Positions 21,542-31,800 of a stretch of DNA of 64,000 nucleotides are shown in pieces. The first letter of the stretch is position 1; each line of letters opens with the position of its first letter. This DNA comes from Branchiostoma lanceolatum (lineage: Eukaryota; Chordata; Leptocardii; Amphioxiformes; Branchiostomatidae). A program made the translations under genes and the position numbers. The stretch is from assembly GCF_035083965.1 (NCBI RefSeq), contig NC_089738.1:19747234-19811233 (forward strand). Direction: 5' to 3'. Below the pieces are notes generated by a model. That model did no database searches. It had not been told where the DNA came from and saw only the letters and a list, made by a program, of their open reading frames with translations.

Positions 21542-24376
21542 ATGGCAGAAAACTTAAAGGATTGGCTTGTTGTAGGTTTCTGGGTTTTTGTCCTACTTCT
21601 GTATCCTGCTCGGGCCCAGGAGTTCAGCGTTTCTGCACCAGAAAACGTCGCTGTTGGGGAGACAATTTTCAGCCCGTCGCGCCTACCAGGGACCCGGGCT
21701 GGACAAAAAGCGGAACTTCCGTGTGCCAAAATGGAGGGAGACCCGTACGGCCGCTTTGACGTGACGGAAAACTGCACTATTGTGGTCGCCAACCCCCTGG
21801 ACTGGTCAGTACAGCCGGCATATCTGCTGAAATTCCGCAGCGGAGTTCACAACACGAGTGTTAAGGTAGAGTTGAGTGACGTTAAGGGCTATCCTCCTGT
21901 GTATAACGAGACGTGTGAAACTCCGGTCAACACTAATGGTGAGACGGGAGATTCTCTACTTAGTTTTACGTTAAGCGGGGAAGTTGTGACCGCAACCGGA
22001 GAGGTTTTCTCAAGCAGTCAGACAAACACCAAAGTCGATGACGCTACAAAATATCCTCCTTGGATGACCCACACAGACAACAGCGACTGTAACATTCGCA
22101 TCATTTGGCACACCATCTACGTTCCTAGCTTGGAAACTTTAATAGATCTATGGGACGGAGGATTCCGTCAGCTCACATGTACTGCTGGTTCTCATCTACC
22201 CAATGTTTCCATACACTTGCACAGGCCCAACAAATACGACGAGTCAAAACTTGCTTACTTAAGAAAATTTGTTCCGAACTCTGTCCTACACAACTCATTC
22301 ATGAATTTTTTCTTAATGTTTTCCTGGATATTTCCTACAACAAAGGAAGCGTCGTATAGCTGTGAAGTTCCAAGTGTCCCAATCAGATTAAAAGATATCG
22401 TAAAGGTTGATTCAGACTTTCAGCCAAAGGCAAGGGTTGAATATCTGGACATACGAATAAAACCAGTGGGCTGCCCAGTTGGAAAATACGGCTTCCTCTG
22501 CGACAAAACTTGCATCTGTAAGAACGGCGCCCGCTGCCACGGATTTAACGGTGCCTGCAAATGTCCGCCCGGCTGGAAAGGTGCGGCCTGTGACATTCCA
22601 AAACAGGACGTCTCCGTCACGACGACACCTAGCGACCCTCGCCACATCTACATTTCCGCAAATGTCAAGTTTCATTGCAAGGCGCACCATGTCGACGTTG
22701 GGTACATGTCAATTATACTTCCAAATGGGACAGAGAAAGTCAGCTTTGGTATAAATGAGATTGACTTTGAGGTTCAGGACATAGAACCAACCAGCAACGG
22801 ACCCTACACCTGCCAGGTCCGAGACACCCGGGGAAACACACTCAACACCAAGTTTGTGCTCAATGTTATCAACTGTGCTCCAGACAGAAAAGGTGCCCGG
22901 TGTGATGTAGTGTGTGATTGCCTACAAGGTGCCAGCTGTGACCGCTGGGCTGGTTGTGTCTGTCCGCCAGGATGGACAGGAACCAGGTGTCAGACAAAAT
23001 GTTCCCATGGCACGTACGGTAAAAACTGTGAGAGGAACTGTAGCTGTCAAAATGGTGCAACCTGTGGCCCTAGCGACGGAAAGTGTGACTGCACTGACGG
23101 ATGGTACGGAAAGGATTGTAGCAAACCCTGTAAAGACAGCAAGTTTGGTATGTTATGTCAGTGGGATTGTGCTTGTAAGAACAATGCTACATGTAACAAC
23201 GTGGACGGCAGCTGCGCATGCGTGACGCCTTGGACAGGGCGGAACTGCGACCAATGGCAGACAAGCACAGATGAACCGCTGCTCGAGAGCCTGGTCCCAC
23301 TGGCCTCCTTAGTCTTACTTGTTGCCATAGTGATGGCAATACTCTACAAAACGGGCATTCTGGCTTGCTCCGTGCCCGACACAAGCGAGGAGGACAAGAT
23401 ACTTTTCGAGCTGAGGAGAATGGAGCAGGATCTAGCGCAGAGCCTACAGCCGGGCTGGCTGCGACGCTGGGAGAAGAAGATCCGCCATCTTACTCCTGGT
23501 CCCCTGATAGGAGAAGGGATGTTCGGGCTTGTCAGAAAGGCACAACTGCGCACACCTGAGGGAGAACTCGCCGTGGCCGCCAAGACAGTTCGCGTCGAGG
23601 ACTCACAGTCCTATCGAGACTTCTACAGAGAAGCAGCCATTTTGGTAGCTGTGCACCAACAACGAGATGGCGACTGTCGTGAGTCCAACATTGTTCGACT
23701 TGTTGGGCTCATCACCAAGTCTGCGGAGAAGTACATTCTTCTGGAATATGCCCCAAACGGCGATCTCTTGGGTTTCCTTCGCCGGCGAATAGGGGACATC
23801 AATGAGAAAGCCCTACTGGGAAACCTTCTTGGATACGCAATCCACATAGCACGAGCTCTTCAAGAACTAGAACGCTTGAGAATCGCCCATCGTGACGTGG
23901 CCGCTCGCAACGTCCTCATCACTGCCGATGACGTGGCCAAGTTGGCTGACTTTGGACTGGCCAGAGATGTCTACGCCACCACTCAGTATGTCCGATGCAA
24001 CCGTCCAGGCGTTGACGAACTCCTTCCGCTGAAGTGGATGGCGCTGGAGTCCATCGAGACTGGCGAGTACACCTGTCAGAGTGACGTCTGGTCCTTCGGC
24101 GTGCTGCTGTGGGAGATCGCCGCGCTGGGAAAAGATCCGTGCTATGATGATGGCAGGATTCAGCTGAGTTTTCTTCAGATGGTCGGGATTCTGAGGCAAG
24201 GAAAACGGATGGAGAGGCCGCCGGGATGTCCAGAGGACCTGTACCGACTGATGAGGTCGTGTTGGCGCGACGATCCAGATACCAGACCGACTCCAGAAGG
24301 GATTGAAGAGAGGCTGCTGCAACTGAGACGTGCACTGCTTCCACATGACGTCATTGAAATGGAGACTGTCGTTTAG
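21542..24376 (+). CDS. Receptor tyrosine kinase with EGF and Ig domains, copy 2 (intronless)
   Basis: One uninterrupted frame of 944 residues from an ATG followed by a signal peptide (VVGFWVFVLLLYPARAQ). Approximate residues: FSVSAPENVAVGETIF 30-45; EGF-like module 311-352; Ig-like domain 360-443 (FHCKAHH...YTCQVRD); three EGF modules 443-570; TM 583-608; kinase 645-925. The glycine loop (IGEGMFGLVRK), lysine (AVAAKTV), HRDVAARN, DFGLARD and SDVWSFGVLLWEI are all intact, so the kinase should be active. Activation-loop tyrosines (DVYATTQYVRC) are the likely autophosphorylation sites. It differs from copy 1 mainly outside the kinase and TM regions. The N-terminal segment duplicated in copy 1 is single here. 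No introns, unlike typical chordate RTKs. Confidence 0.92.
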   Translation: MAENLKDWLVVGFWVFVLLLYPARAQEFSVSAPENVAVGETIFSPSRLPGTRAGQKAELPCAKMEGDPYGRFDVTENCTIVVANPLDWSVQPAYLLKFRSGVHNTSVKVELSDVKGYPPVYNETCETPVNTNGETGDSLLSFTLSGEVVTATGEVFSSSQTNTKVDDATKYPPWMTHTDNSDCNIRIIWHTIYVPSLETLIDLWDGGFRQLTCTAGSHLPNVSIHLHRPNKYDESKLAYLRKFVPNSVLHNSFMNFFLMFSWIFPTTKEASYSCEVPSVPIRLKDIVKVDSDFQPKARVEYLDIRIKPVGCPVGKYGFLCDKTCICKNGARCHGFNGACKCPPGWKGAACDIPKQDVSVTTTPSDPRHIYISANVKFHCKAHHVDVGYMSIILPNGTEKVSFGINEIDFEVQDIEPTSNGPYTCQVRDTRGNTLNTKFVLNVINCAPDRKGARCDVVCDCLQGASCDRWAGCVCPPGWTGTRCQTKCSHGTYGKNCERNCSCQNGATCGPSDGKCDCTDGWYGKDCSKPCKDSKFGMLCQWDCACKNNATCNNVDGSCACVTPWTGRNCDQWQTSTDEPLLESLVPLASLVLLVAIVMAILYKTGILACSVPDTSEEDKILFELRRMEQDLAQSLQPGWLRRWEKKIRHLTPGPLIGEGMFGLVRKAQLRTPEGELAVAAKTVRVEDSQSYRDFYREAAILVAVHQQRDGDCRESNIVRLVGLITKSAEKYILLEYAPNGDLLGFLRRRIGDINEKALLGNLLGYAIHIARALQELERLRIAHRDVAARNVLITADDVAKLADFGLARDVYATTQYVRCNRPGVDELLPLKWMALESIETGEYTCQSDVWSFGVLLWEIAALGKDPCYDDGRIQLSFLQMVGILRQGKRMERPPGCPEDLYRLMRSCWRDDPDTRPTPEGIEERLLQLRRALLPHDVIEMETVV

Positions 24377-25400
24377 GCATTTTAAAACAAAGTTTAAAAA
24401 AAGCAAAAAAAACAACAGCTAGGACCAAAGATGATGGAGACGACCTCCATTCAGATGCTTGAGCTGCTTTGCACACCGTCATTGAAGTGGAGACTGTCCT
24501 GTGTTAGTCTTGAGTACTATTTGAAGTTAAGGTATTGTTAATATCTTTTTGTCTACATTTGTAGCATTAGCAATGATGTTTGATAACTTTGGCTAAGATT
24601 ATTACGACGTATTTTCTGTTTAAAAACCTACCAAGGAATTGCACCCAGCTTGTAGCAAAGCGGAAATGTGTATCTAATGTTATAACGTGTCTCGTGGCTA
24701 CATTGTGTGTCCACGTAACTCTTCAAACGATCCTTGTTTAAATCTGACGTAATAAATGTGTTACTTGACGCTTGTGTAGACTGATTGGGCCTCCTACCTG
24801 AGAGCTTGTGACTTCCGTTTGTTGACTTTAGGACTGCCTTTGCTACCGAATCGCTAGTATTCAGTCCACTACATGCCTTCAACCCCAAGCTCGATACTGA
24901 ACAAGTGAATTTCCAGGAGCGTACGTAGAGAGATTATCTAGAAAGTTAACAATATACACGACGACAGAAAATCATGAATTTTTTTTCTTTAATGCAAAAG
25001 GCAGTCCTTGAGTATGGTATACAACCCTAACAGTGATACCCCAGGCACTGAAACGTATTATTGCAATGCTGTTTATTCAGGAGACAAATGCATATATAAA
25101 CCTTTTTTCACTGTTTTCCATTGTCAACGCCCCCTAACATGTACAAAAGCACTTTATCACATTACCATTCTTTATATCTACAGAGTCGCAACAGAACTTA
25201 ACCGATAGAGAATATCTAAATACTAGTCCATGGTTGTTCATGAACTGAAAGATATTATATAACTATGTATTCTATAGACCAGTGACTTTTGAAAGATAAT
25301 AGCTTCTGACTGACAACTTGACACTTGACAGTTGTGTCAACTTGACACTTGACATGCGTGTGACACAACAGTCGAGATCCACTCTAAAATCCCTGACTTA
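24377..25400. other. Sequence downstream of RTK copy 2
   Basis: An A-rich stretch (24385-24415) follows the stop. At 24478-24508 the last ~30 coding bases plus a TAG recur in diverged form (GTCATTGAAGTGGAGACTGT against GTCATTGAAATGGAGACTGT). No gene is seen in the rest. Confidence 0.6.
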
Positions 25401-25404
25401 GTAT

Positions 25405-25907
25405 CTTAAATATTGGACCAGTCTTTTTGGCGACGCCACCAAGGCGGAACTGGCAGCCAAGATTGTCTCTTTGATTTTGGCCACGCTATCGAGGTGTAAC
25501 CGAGATGTAGCCGAGGCGTAGCCGACCCCTCTGAACACACCCTTAGGTAAGCCACGCCACAAAAGGGTGCTGGCCCTTCAGACTGTCTTCTTGATTTTGG
25601 CGACGCCACGGAGGCTAAGCCATCAACTCAGATAGCGTCCTTGACGCGAGTCCGTTAATCGCGCTGCTATCGGCCGTTCCGGCGCACTGCGGGGTGCCCT
25701 ACCCGTGCGACGGGATTTTTTGGCCACGCCACCGAGGCGGGGCCGCCTGCTCAGATAGTATCCTTGATTTTGGCGACGCCACCGAGGGGGGGGGGCGAAT
25801 TCCGTATTGCTTCGTTGATGGCAAGTCTTTTGATGCCTGAGTCTCTACAGAACGCGCTGTCTTTGCCGTGGCATTTTTGCCCACGCCACAGAGGCGGAGC
25901 CGCTATC
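25405..25907 (-). repeat. Diverged tandem copies of the coiled-coil gene's last exon end
   Basis: Units with GGC(G/C)ACGCCACCGAGGCGG and TTGATTTTGG recur at about 25430, 25480, 25590, 25720, 25770 and 25880. At 25636-25712 the sequence is a diverged copy of the exon at 25912-25990 (CAGATAGCGTCCTTG...GCGAGTCCGTT...GCGCACTGCGGGGTGCCCT). The array is therefore seeded from the C-terminal coding end. Confidence 0.75.
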
Positions 25908-27582
25908 TCAGATAGCCTCCTTGATGGCGAGTCCGTTGATGGCGTTGCTGTTTGCCGGCCTGGCGCTCTGCGGCACGCCCTGCCTGTGCGCATGCGCCGT
26001 GTGCTGCTGCTGCTGCTCCTTCTGCTGCAGCGCCTTCAGCTTGCCGTTCTCCTTCTTCACTCTGCGGCACTCCGCCTCGTAGTACGCCAGCTTGACGCGC
26101 ACCTTGTTCAGGTCCATCTGCATGTGGATCTTCTCCCCCGCCGCCTCGTCCGCCTTCTTCTCCAGGAGCTCCATCCTTCGCACCTTAAAAAAATAAATAA
26201 AAAAATTAACGGTTCTGAGTGGCAAATGTGCTCGATGTTGGCACATCGGCAACCAAATCCGCAGTGTGTTTTTTGGCACACAGTTCTACAGATTAGCCGA
26301 ATAGGCTCGGTGGGCGTCACTCCACCGTCCGGGAAGGTCGTATAGAGTGCATTTCCCAACGGCACAACGTCGGGGCATGGTGAGTATCGAACTCGGGACC
26401 TATTGATTCCGAGTTCGACGCTCTAACCGTTACGCCACGCCGACGTCACTCCGCACCTTGGAGTGGAGTAAATTTAAGTTAAAAGCGACATATGTTCAAT
26501 GTACTGCGAGGATAAATGACATATTCTTATGATGATGTAAGTGTAATACTTATGGTGTCGAACATGTAAGAGCCTCCATGCGGAGAAGATAAACAGCGCA
26601 TTGAACGTAGAGAGACAATCTGTTTAATTTTTTGTGTGAAATAGCAACAAATGCTTTTACGTTATGTATGCTTATTCCCAAGAAAGTTATTGTTTGATAT
26701 GAATAGAAATGTATAGACATGCATGTAATTTAGTTATTCATATACATTTATATACCATTACCGGTAAATCATGGCACCTTGAAAATGCACAATAATAGCT
26801 CTGGTTTATATTAATCTTTATCATATTGTGCAAATTGAAATAAAGATGTACAATGTAAAAAAAACAACCTTGGAGTGCAGCTCCCGCTCCTTGCTGTGGA
26901 TCTCTCGCTGCTTGGAGTCTATCGTGTTGTCCTTGTGCTTAATTATCTTCTCTAGTTTCTTAATTTCGCCCTCGAAGATCACGGCGATTTCCGGCAGTTC
27001 GGTTTGCGTGTCGCGCGTTTCCTTGTTCGGGCCGCGCTCGAGTTTTCTTATCGTCCTGTCCATGTCTTGGATCATTTCGTTCAGCGCCTTCGTCTCCCGA
27101 TCGAATCTCATCTGCTCCTTCTTCACCGCCTTCTGTAACGTCTCAAGATCTCCCTTCGACTTCTCCTGGAACTCGCGGAACTTCTTAGACGTCTCGTATT
27201 CCTTTAAGACGTACGTGTCCTTGTCCTTCGTGACGTCAACGAGTTTGTGTTTGATGTCCTTCTTTTCTCTCATCGCCTCGTAACATTTTCTCTCTACCTC
27301 GTCGAACTTTTTATTCAGCTGTTCTATAGACTGTCTGTAAATATCCGTTTCTGCTAAAGCAGTCTCTTTCTCCTCGGTCGCTTTCTTTAAGTCTCTTTTC
27401 AGGGTCTTAACCTGAAGGTCAAGGTCCTGCTGCTCCTTTCTTAGCGCCTCGTTGTCGTTCTGCAGCTTCTCGTTGAGCGCGAGGAAGAGCTTCTTGAGTT
27501 TGCGCTCGTAGGAGCCGCAGAACTCGCAGGGCTCGATGAACTCCCCGTCGGTGTCGCTGTCCGTCAGGCCCGCCGCGGCCAT
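25908..27582 (-). CDS. Coiled-coil protein, unrecognised
   Basis: Two coding exons: 27582-26869 (the exon itself may start at 27593 after a CCCCTGCAG acceptor) and 26183-25908, joined in phase 0 at HSK|VRR. The product is 329 residues. After a short acidic N-terminus (DSDTDGEFIEP) there is a single CxxC pair (CEFCGSYERKL). Almost all the rest is heptad-rich coiled coil (residues ~30-235 and 240-300), charged and Leu-rich, with a conserved-looking break at GPNKETRDTQTELP. The tail has a polyglutamine/histidine run (QQKEQQQQH). It has no TM segment or signal peptide. The role is unknown; the composition suggests a scaffold or trafficking/cytoskeletal adaptor, but that is a guess. Confidence 0.7.
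26255..26450 (-). mobile_element. tRNA-headed SINE
   Basis: On the minus strand the head reads GTGGCGTAACGGTTAGAGCG (A box) and, about 30 bp on, GAGTTCGATACTC (B box). A non-tRNA body with TTGGGAAATGCACTC and GGTGGAGTGACGCCC follows. It lies in the intron of the coiled-coil gene. The missing acceptor-stem pairing rules out a working tRNA. Confidence 0.65.
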
Positions 27583-27734
27583 CTTGCCGCGACCTGCAGG
27601 GGGGAGAGGCAAGGGTTTAGGAGAAAGGCTAGCACACAAACAAACGAAACGCGCGAACATATTTTTATGTCAGTTTTCCATCACATATCATTGAGTTGGG
27701 GAAAAAATAATCTCCAAGCAGATCCAAAGGTTGC

Positions 27735-28020
27735 AAGGGAGGGAGGGAGGGAGGGAGGGAGGGAGGGAGGGAGGGAGGGAGGGAGGGAGGGAGGGAGGGA
27801 GGGAGGGAGGGAGGGAGGGAGGGAGGGAGGGAGGGAGGGAGGGAGGGAGGGAGGGAGGGAGGGAGGGAGGGAGGGAGGGAGGGAGGGAGGGAGGGAGGGA
27901 GGGAGGGAGGGAGGGAGGGAGGGAGGGAGGGAGGGAGGGAGGGAGGGAGGGAGGAAGGAAGGAAGGAAGGAAGGAAGGAAGGAAGGAAGGAAGGAAGGAA
28001 GGAAGGAAGGAAGGAAGGAG
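27735..28020 (+). repeat. Long GGGA/GGAA microsatellite
   Basis: About 53 uninterrupted GGGA units (27739-27951) change abruptly to about 17 GGAA units (27952-28020). The strand is pure purine over about 285 bp. Open frames of Gly-Arg-Glu or Pro-Ser-Leu repeats on either strand are artefacts. Confidence 0.97.
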
Positions 28021-28511
28021 AGACCAAGGGCACATTCATCAGATTCTGACATGCCGCCGTTTAAGAGCCAGATGCCGCAGACTCTCTGCCGTTTCCCGCC
28101 GACATGCCCAGAAATACCGCCGGCACGTATTCAGTCTTCAGTCCGGTTAATGATTCCTACCACAGGTACATGCCGCGTGCTCCCGGGTTAAACTACATGC
28201 CGGGCACGGTGTGCAAACATCACACCAGCACGTTAGATATGGAACTTTGGTCTAGTGTCCTTCCTGGCAACAGTACGCAAACAAACAGTAGGTTCGACGT
28301 ATATCTGTGTTGGTAGGATTCAATCTGAAGCAGGACCGAACTTGTAATTCCCAGCCGCGTGGAAAAATTGGACATACTTGTGCAAAAATTGAAGCCCAGG
28401 TTTCGGTAAAGTCTGCGGGGAAGAAGCTGACTTTGACCCATCGGTGTGCAGCCGGGTTATCGAACCGAAAAAATGACTTCGGCGGTCGCAAACTTCATAA
28501 CCTAAACCAAA

Positions 28512-28834
28512 AAGGAAAGAAAGGAAAGGGATCTCGAACCAGTTTAGCTCAAATGAACTCAATGAACAGATGAGCTACTCTTCCACTTGTTGTGACAGAG
28601 AAAACAGACGCAATGTACAGTATTTACAGGTTCATTGTACCGCGGAAAATCCCCTAGCTCCTTTCGACAAGCACAATGAACAGTGGACCACGGCTTAACG
28701 TCCCGTCCTAAGGACTGCGACCCTTTCCGGTAGCGTGCATGTCGGGTGAGCGACACAGCCGGGATCGAACCCGGGGCTTCTAAGTTCTAGTTCCAGAGGC
28801 AAGATCGCTAACCACTGGACTACGCACGCTACGC
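28512..28834 (-). mobile_element. Full-length tRNA-derived SINE with target duplication
   Basis: On the minus strand the head reads GTAGTCCAGTGGTTAGCGA (A box) and GGGTTCGATCCCGG (B box). A body of about 200 bp follows, and a CCTTTCCTTTCTTTCC tail. AAACCAAA flanks it at 28504-28511 and 28835-28842. It is the same family as the element forming a TLR intron at 47142-47483. Confidence 0.88.
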
Positions 28835-28842
28835 AAACCAAA

Positions 28843-31800
28843 GATATGGAAGTACGCAACTCATACGGTCTTGAATATACACATAAGTGTGAACGGGCCG
28901 TTAGCCAAACATGTTGTACACAAGCAACTTTTTAGTATTTTCCAATAAGTTGTCCGGCATTAGATTGCTGTTCAGCCACTTGGTCAGAAAATTACCGAGG
29001 AGCGTTAGAATTTTAGATGAACTCGGAGGCGGGCATACGATGCTTCTAGATAGAATCGTCATGGGTCGTATGAAGCTAAACATCAATGATTAGTCCAGCA
29101 ATCAACAAGACCTGTGCGTATTACAATACACTTGTGGAAGGGGGGCATAGTGGTAGAACTAATTTCGAAAAACTAAAAATATTTCAAAAGTACCTTTCAG
29201 TTTCTCAACAAATTCCCGCGTAATCAAAATCTCCTCTACACCAAGCACCGACATCCCAGATCGTCATGGTGGTTCCACATATTTTTCTCACCCCAACAAG
29301 TTCTTACAGGGCGTTAATAGGAGCTGAAGTAACAGTTTAGTTGGCGGTAACTAATTTCAGACCTTGGACCCGATACACAAATATCACCCGATAAAATACT
29401 CGTCACTAGGCAAGGGGAGCGCGGCGACTTAAAATGACGGGGGTACCACAAGAGGCTCAGTAAATTAAACGCTTTGAGGAAACAAACTCTCTGGTCTCAG
29501 GCAACTAGACAAACACTGTCGCCTCGCTATTTCACTTATAAAAACACCATTTCCCCGTTTTCTCCTGTTTAAGGAGTAGAATTAAGACTTAGAAAAACTA
29601 GCCAAGTGCCTGAGGCGACTACTTCAAACACTTTATATAGCGTAGATAAAACAGTCGCGGCAAAAGTTAACAGCATGTGCACGTCTGTAGTATCAGGGTT
29701 ACAACGTTCTTCTGCGCAATGTGTGACCACCTATGATATACTGTAAGTTATAACAGTTATCAATTAGTCGTCGGTACAATATCTAAAAAATATATATATA
29801 TTACCTGTGATCTAGGAATATTGCCACGCGAAGTTGTGAGAACTTATGGAGGATGTTCTGCCCAACTTAAAATGAGTACCTATCTTCGGTTAGGGACGTC
29901 CTCTCAGATGGGGCGTAAAGCCGGAGGCCCCTTGTTTGAGGATAGCAACACCTCGAACACGTTAAAGAACTCGTCAAAAAGTTATACTCGTCAAAAAGTT
30001 ATCAAAACGACCAGGGGTTCGTCTATGTGAGTGGATCAAACCTTACAGTCCGGTCTTACGCAGCTTGTACCTACTGCACAAAACTACTGCGAACCAAACA
30101 AACAAATATGACCTGGTGCCGAGGCCGTCCCTTCTCCCGGTAGGGCCAAGGGCACCCGGGCGGGCCGCAGACGCTGTGTCGCCGCCGCCAGGGCCGGGAG
30201 AGTCCGCGGCGTCCGGTCCATGCGTCACGGCAAACGTCGCGGGGAGAGTCCAGTGGTTAGCAACGCTGCTTCTTAACCCGAGGGCTGGAATCCCAGCTGT
30301 TGCCGCTCTCCCGACTTGCTCAGGGCTGGGGAGGGTCGCGGTGCTGAGGCTGACGTCACACTCACAGCGAACTTTGGCCGAGTTTGTTGATCGTCAGAAA
30401 GTTGCCTGATTCCAATGTCGCCAGAGGGTTGTGCCTACTTTTGCCTGTAAATCAACCCTCTTACATTAGACGGCCGGGCCTAAAAATTACACCTTGGACG
30501 GGTTCCGTTGATTATTTATACACATCACACTGCGTCCTAGTCACAAATCCCGTGTTTTTGTAGTTAAGTAAAGAACCGTTTCATTAAGTTTGCTTTCTAA
30601 ACCGGTCCGGCGCCTTCGTAAGACAGAAAAACAACAGTTTATCCGCCGTAATCCCTGCGCTGTTTCCCTCTCTGCTTCAACTGGACCAACAGGACAAGGA
30701 AGGTGCACAGGGATGGTGACGTCACAGGGATGGTTACGTCGCAGAGATGGTGACGTCACATGACGATGACGTCTAGGATGGTGACGTCAGAGAACAGTGT
30801 CCAGTAAGACTTGCGCTACAACCTTTACATTGACCGATTGACACGTACTGCTCTCCTTCGTTGACTTGACTTGACATATAGAACAAAACCCCAACCGTCC
30901 TGATTGGTAGAGTGACACGTTTACTACTAGTGCATTAACGTTCGATTGAACACTGAAAAGATCTAAAAAGAGTGCCTGTTTGGGGAGGGGACCTGGCAAC
31001 ACTTGTCAACACTTAACGGTAAATTTAGGAGACCCAGTAAGACTTAACGGTTTATTTAGGAAGACGGCAACGCATGAGAACATTGACGCACTTTTCTGTA
31101 CGCGCCACGCTCGAGTTGGGTAAGTTAATGCTATTGTGTGGGCCTTACACCTTAAAGAAAACAGTTCGCCAGTACCGACTGGAAGGTTTCAAATTTTGAT
31201 CAAGCAGTACGTCAAGCCAAGGAGGTTTTCACAATCTTGATAAAAATCTCCTTGCCCTAAACTAACCCATTGTCGCACGCGCCCGGTGTCACCCGACACC
31301 CTGTTGCTTTCTGGCGAGAACAATGGCCGCACCCACAACACAACAGCGCCACCTGTAACCCCTGACCCCTCCCACACACAACACCCCCAGCTGTGACCTC
31401 CGACCTCCTCCACCCGGACCCGTTGCCATGGTGACCAGGTCGTGCCCCATCCGTGACCAGTGTCGGACACAGGACCAGTGCCGGACATAGGTCCCGTATT
31501 TACGGTAAATATCGGAACGCAGAAACCGCGAGACGACAGACACCTGTGCGAGTCGGATCGGTCCTGCTGTTACGTCAACAGGGAAAGTGTTTGGAATGTA
31601 TCCAGTTCCCCTGCTACACCCGCGGGTTGTTACAGGTGGATACTTTTGTAGCAGTTTGAAGAGGGATGGGGGGGGGGGGGCACAAATACCTTATTTTCAT
31701 ATGGTTACGCTGAATGACAAAAGCAAGGGACGGAAACAGGCTTATGAATTTTCACTTATCAATAAAGGTTTTTCCTTAGAAGAGGTCTAACATCATTGAG

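Noticed and set aside
27665-28191. Long Pro-Ser-Leu and Gly-Arg-Glu frames on both strands
   Set aside because: Microsatellite GGGA/GGAA gives open frames in every phase; no splice or start context.
28740-28834. tRNA gene on the minus strand
   Set aside because: A and B boxes are present but there is no acceptor stem, and the sequence continues into a SINE body with target duplications. The same holds for the heads at 4695, 26450, 30235 and 47170.
30065-30409. 114-residue Pro/Ala-rich plus-strand frame
   Set aside because: It overlaps a SINE-like head and GC-rich filler; no conserved domain or splice context.
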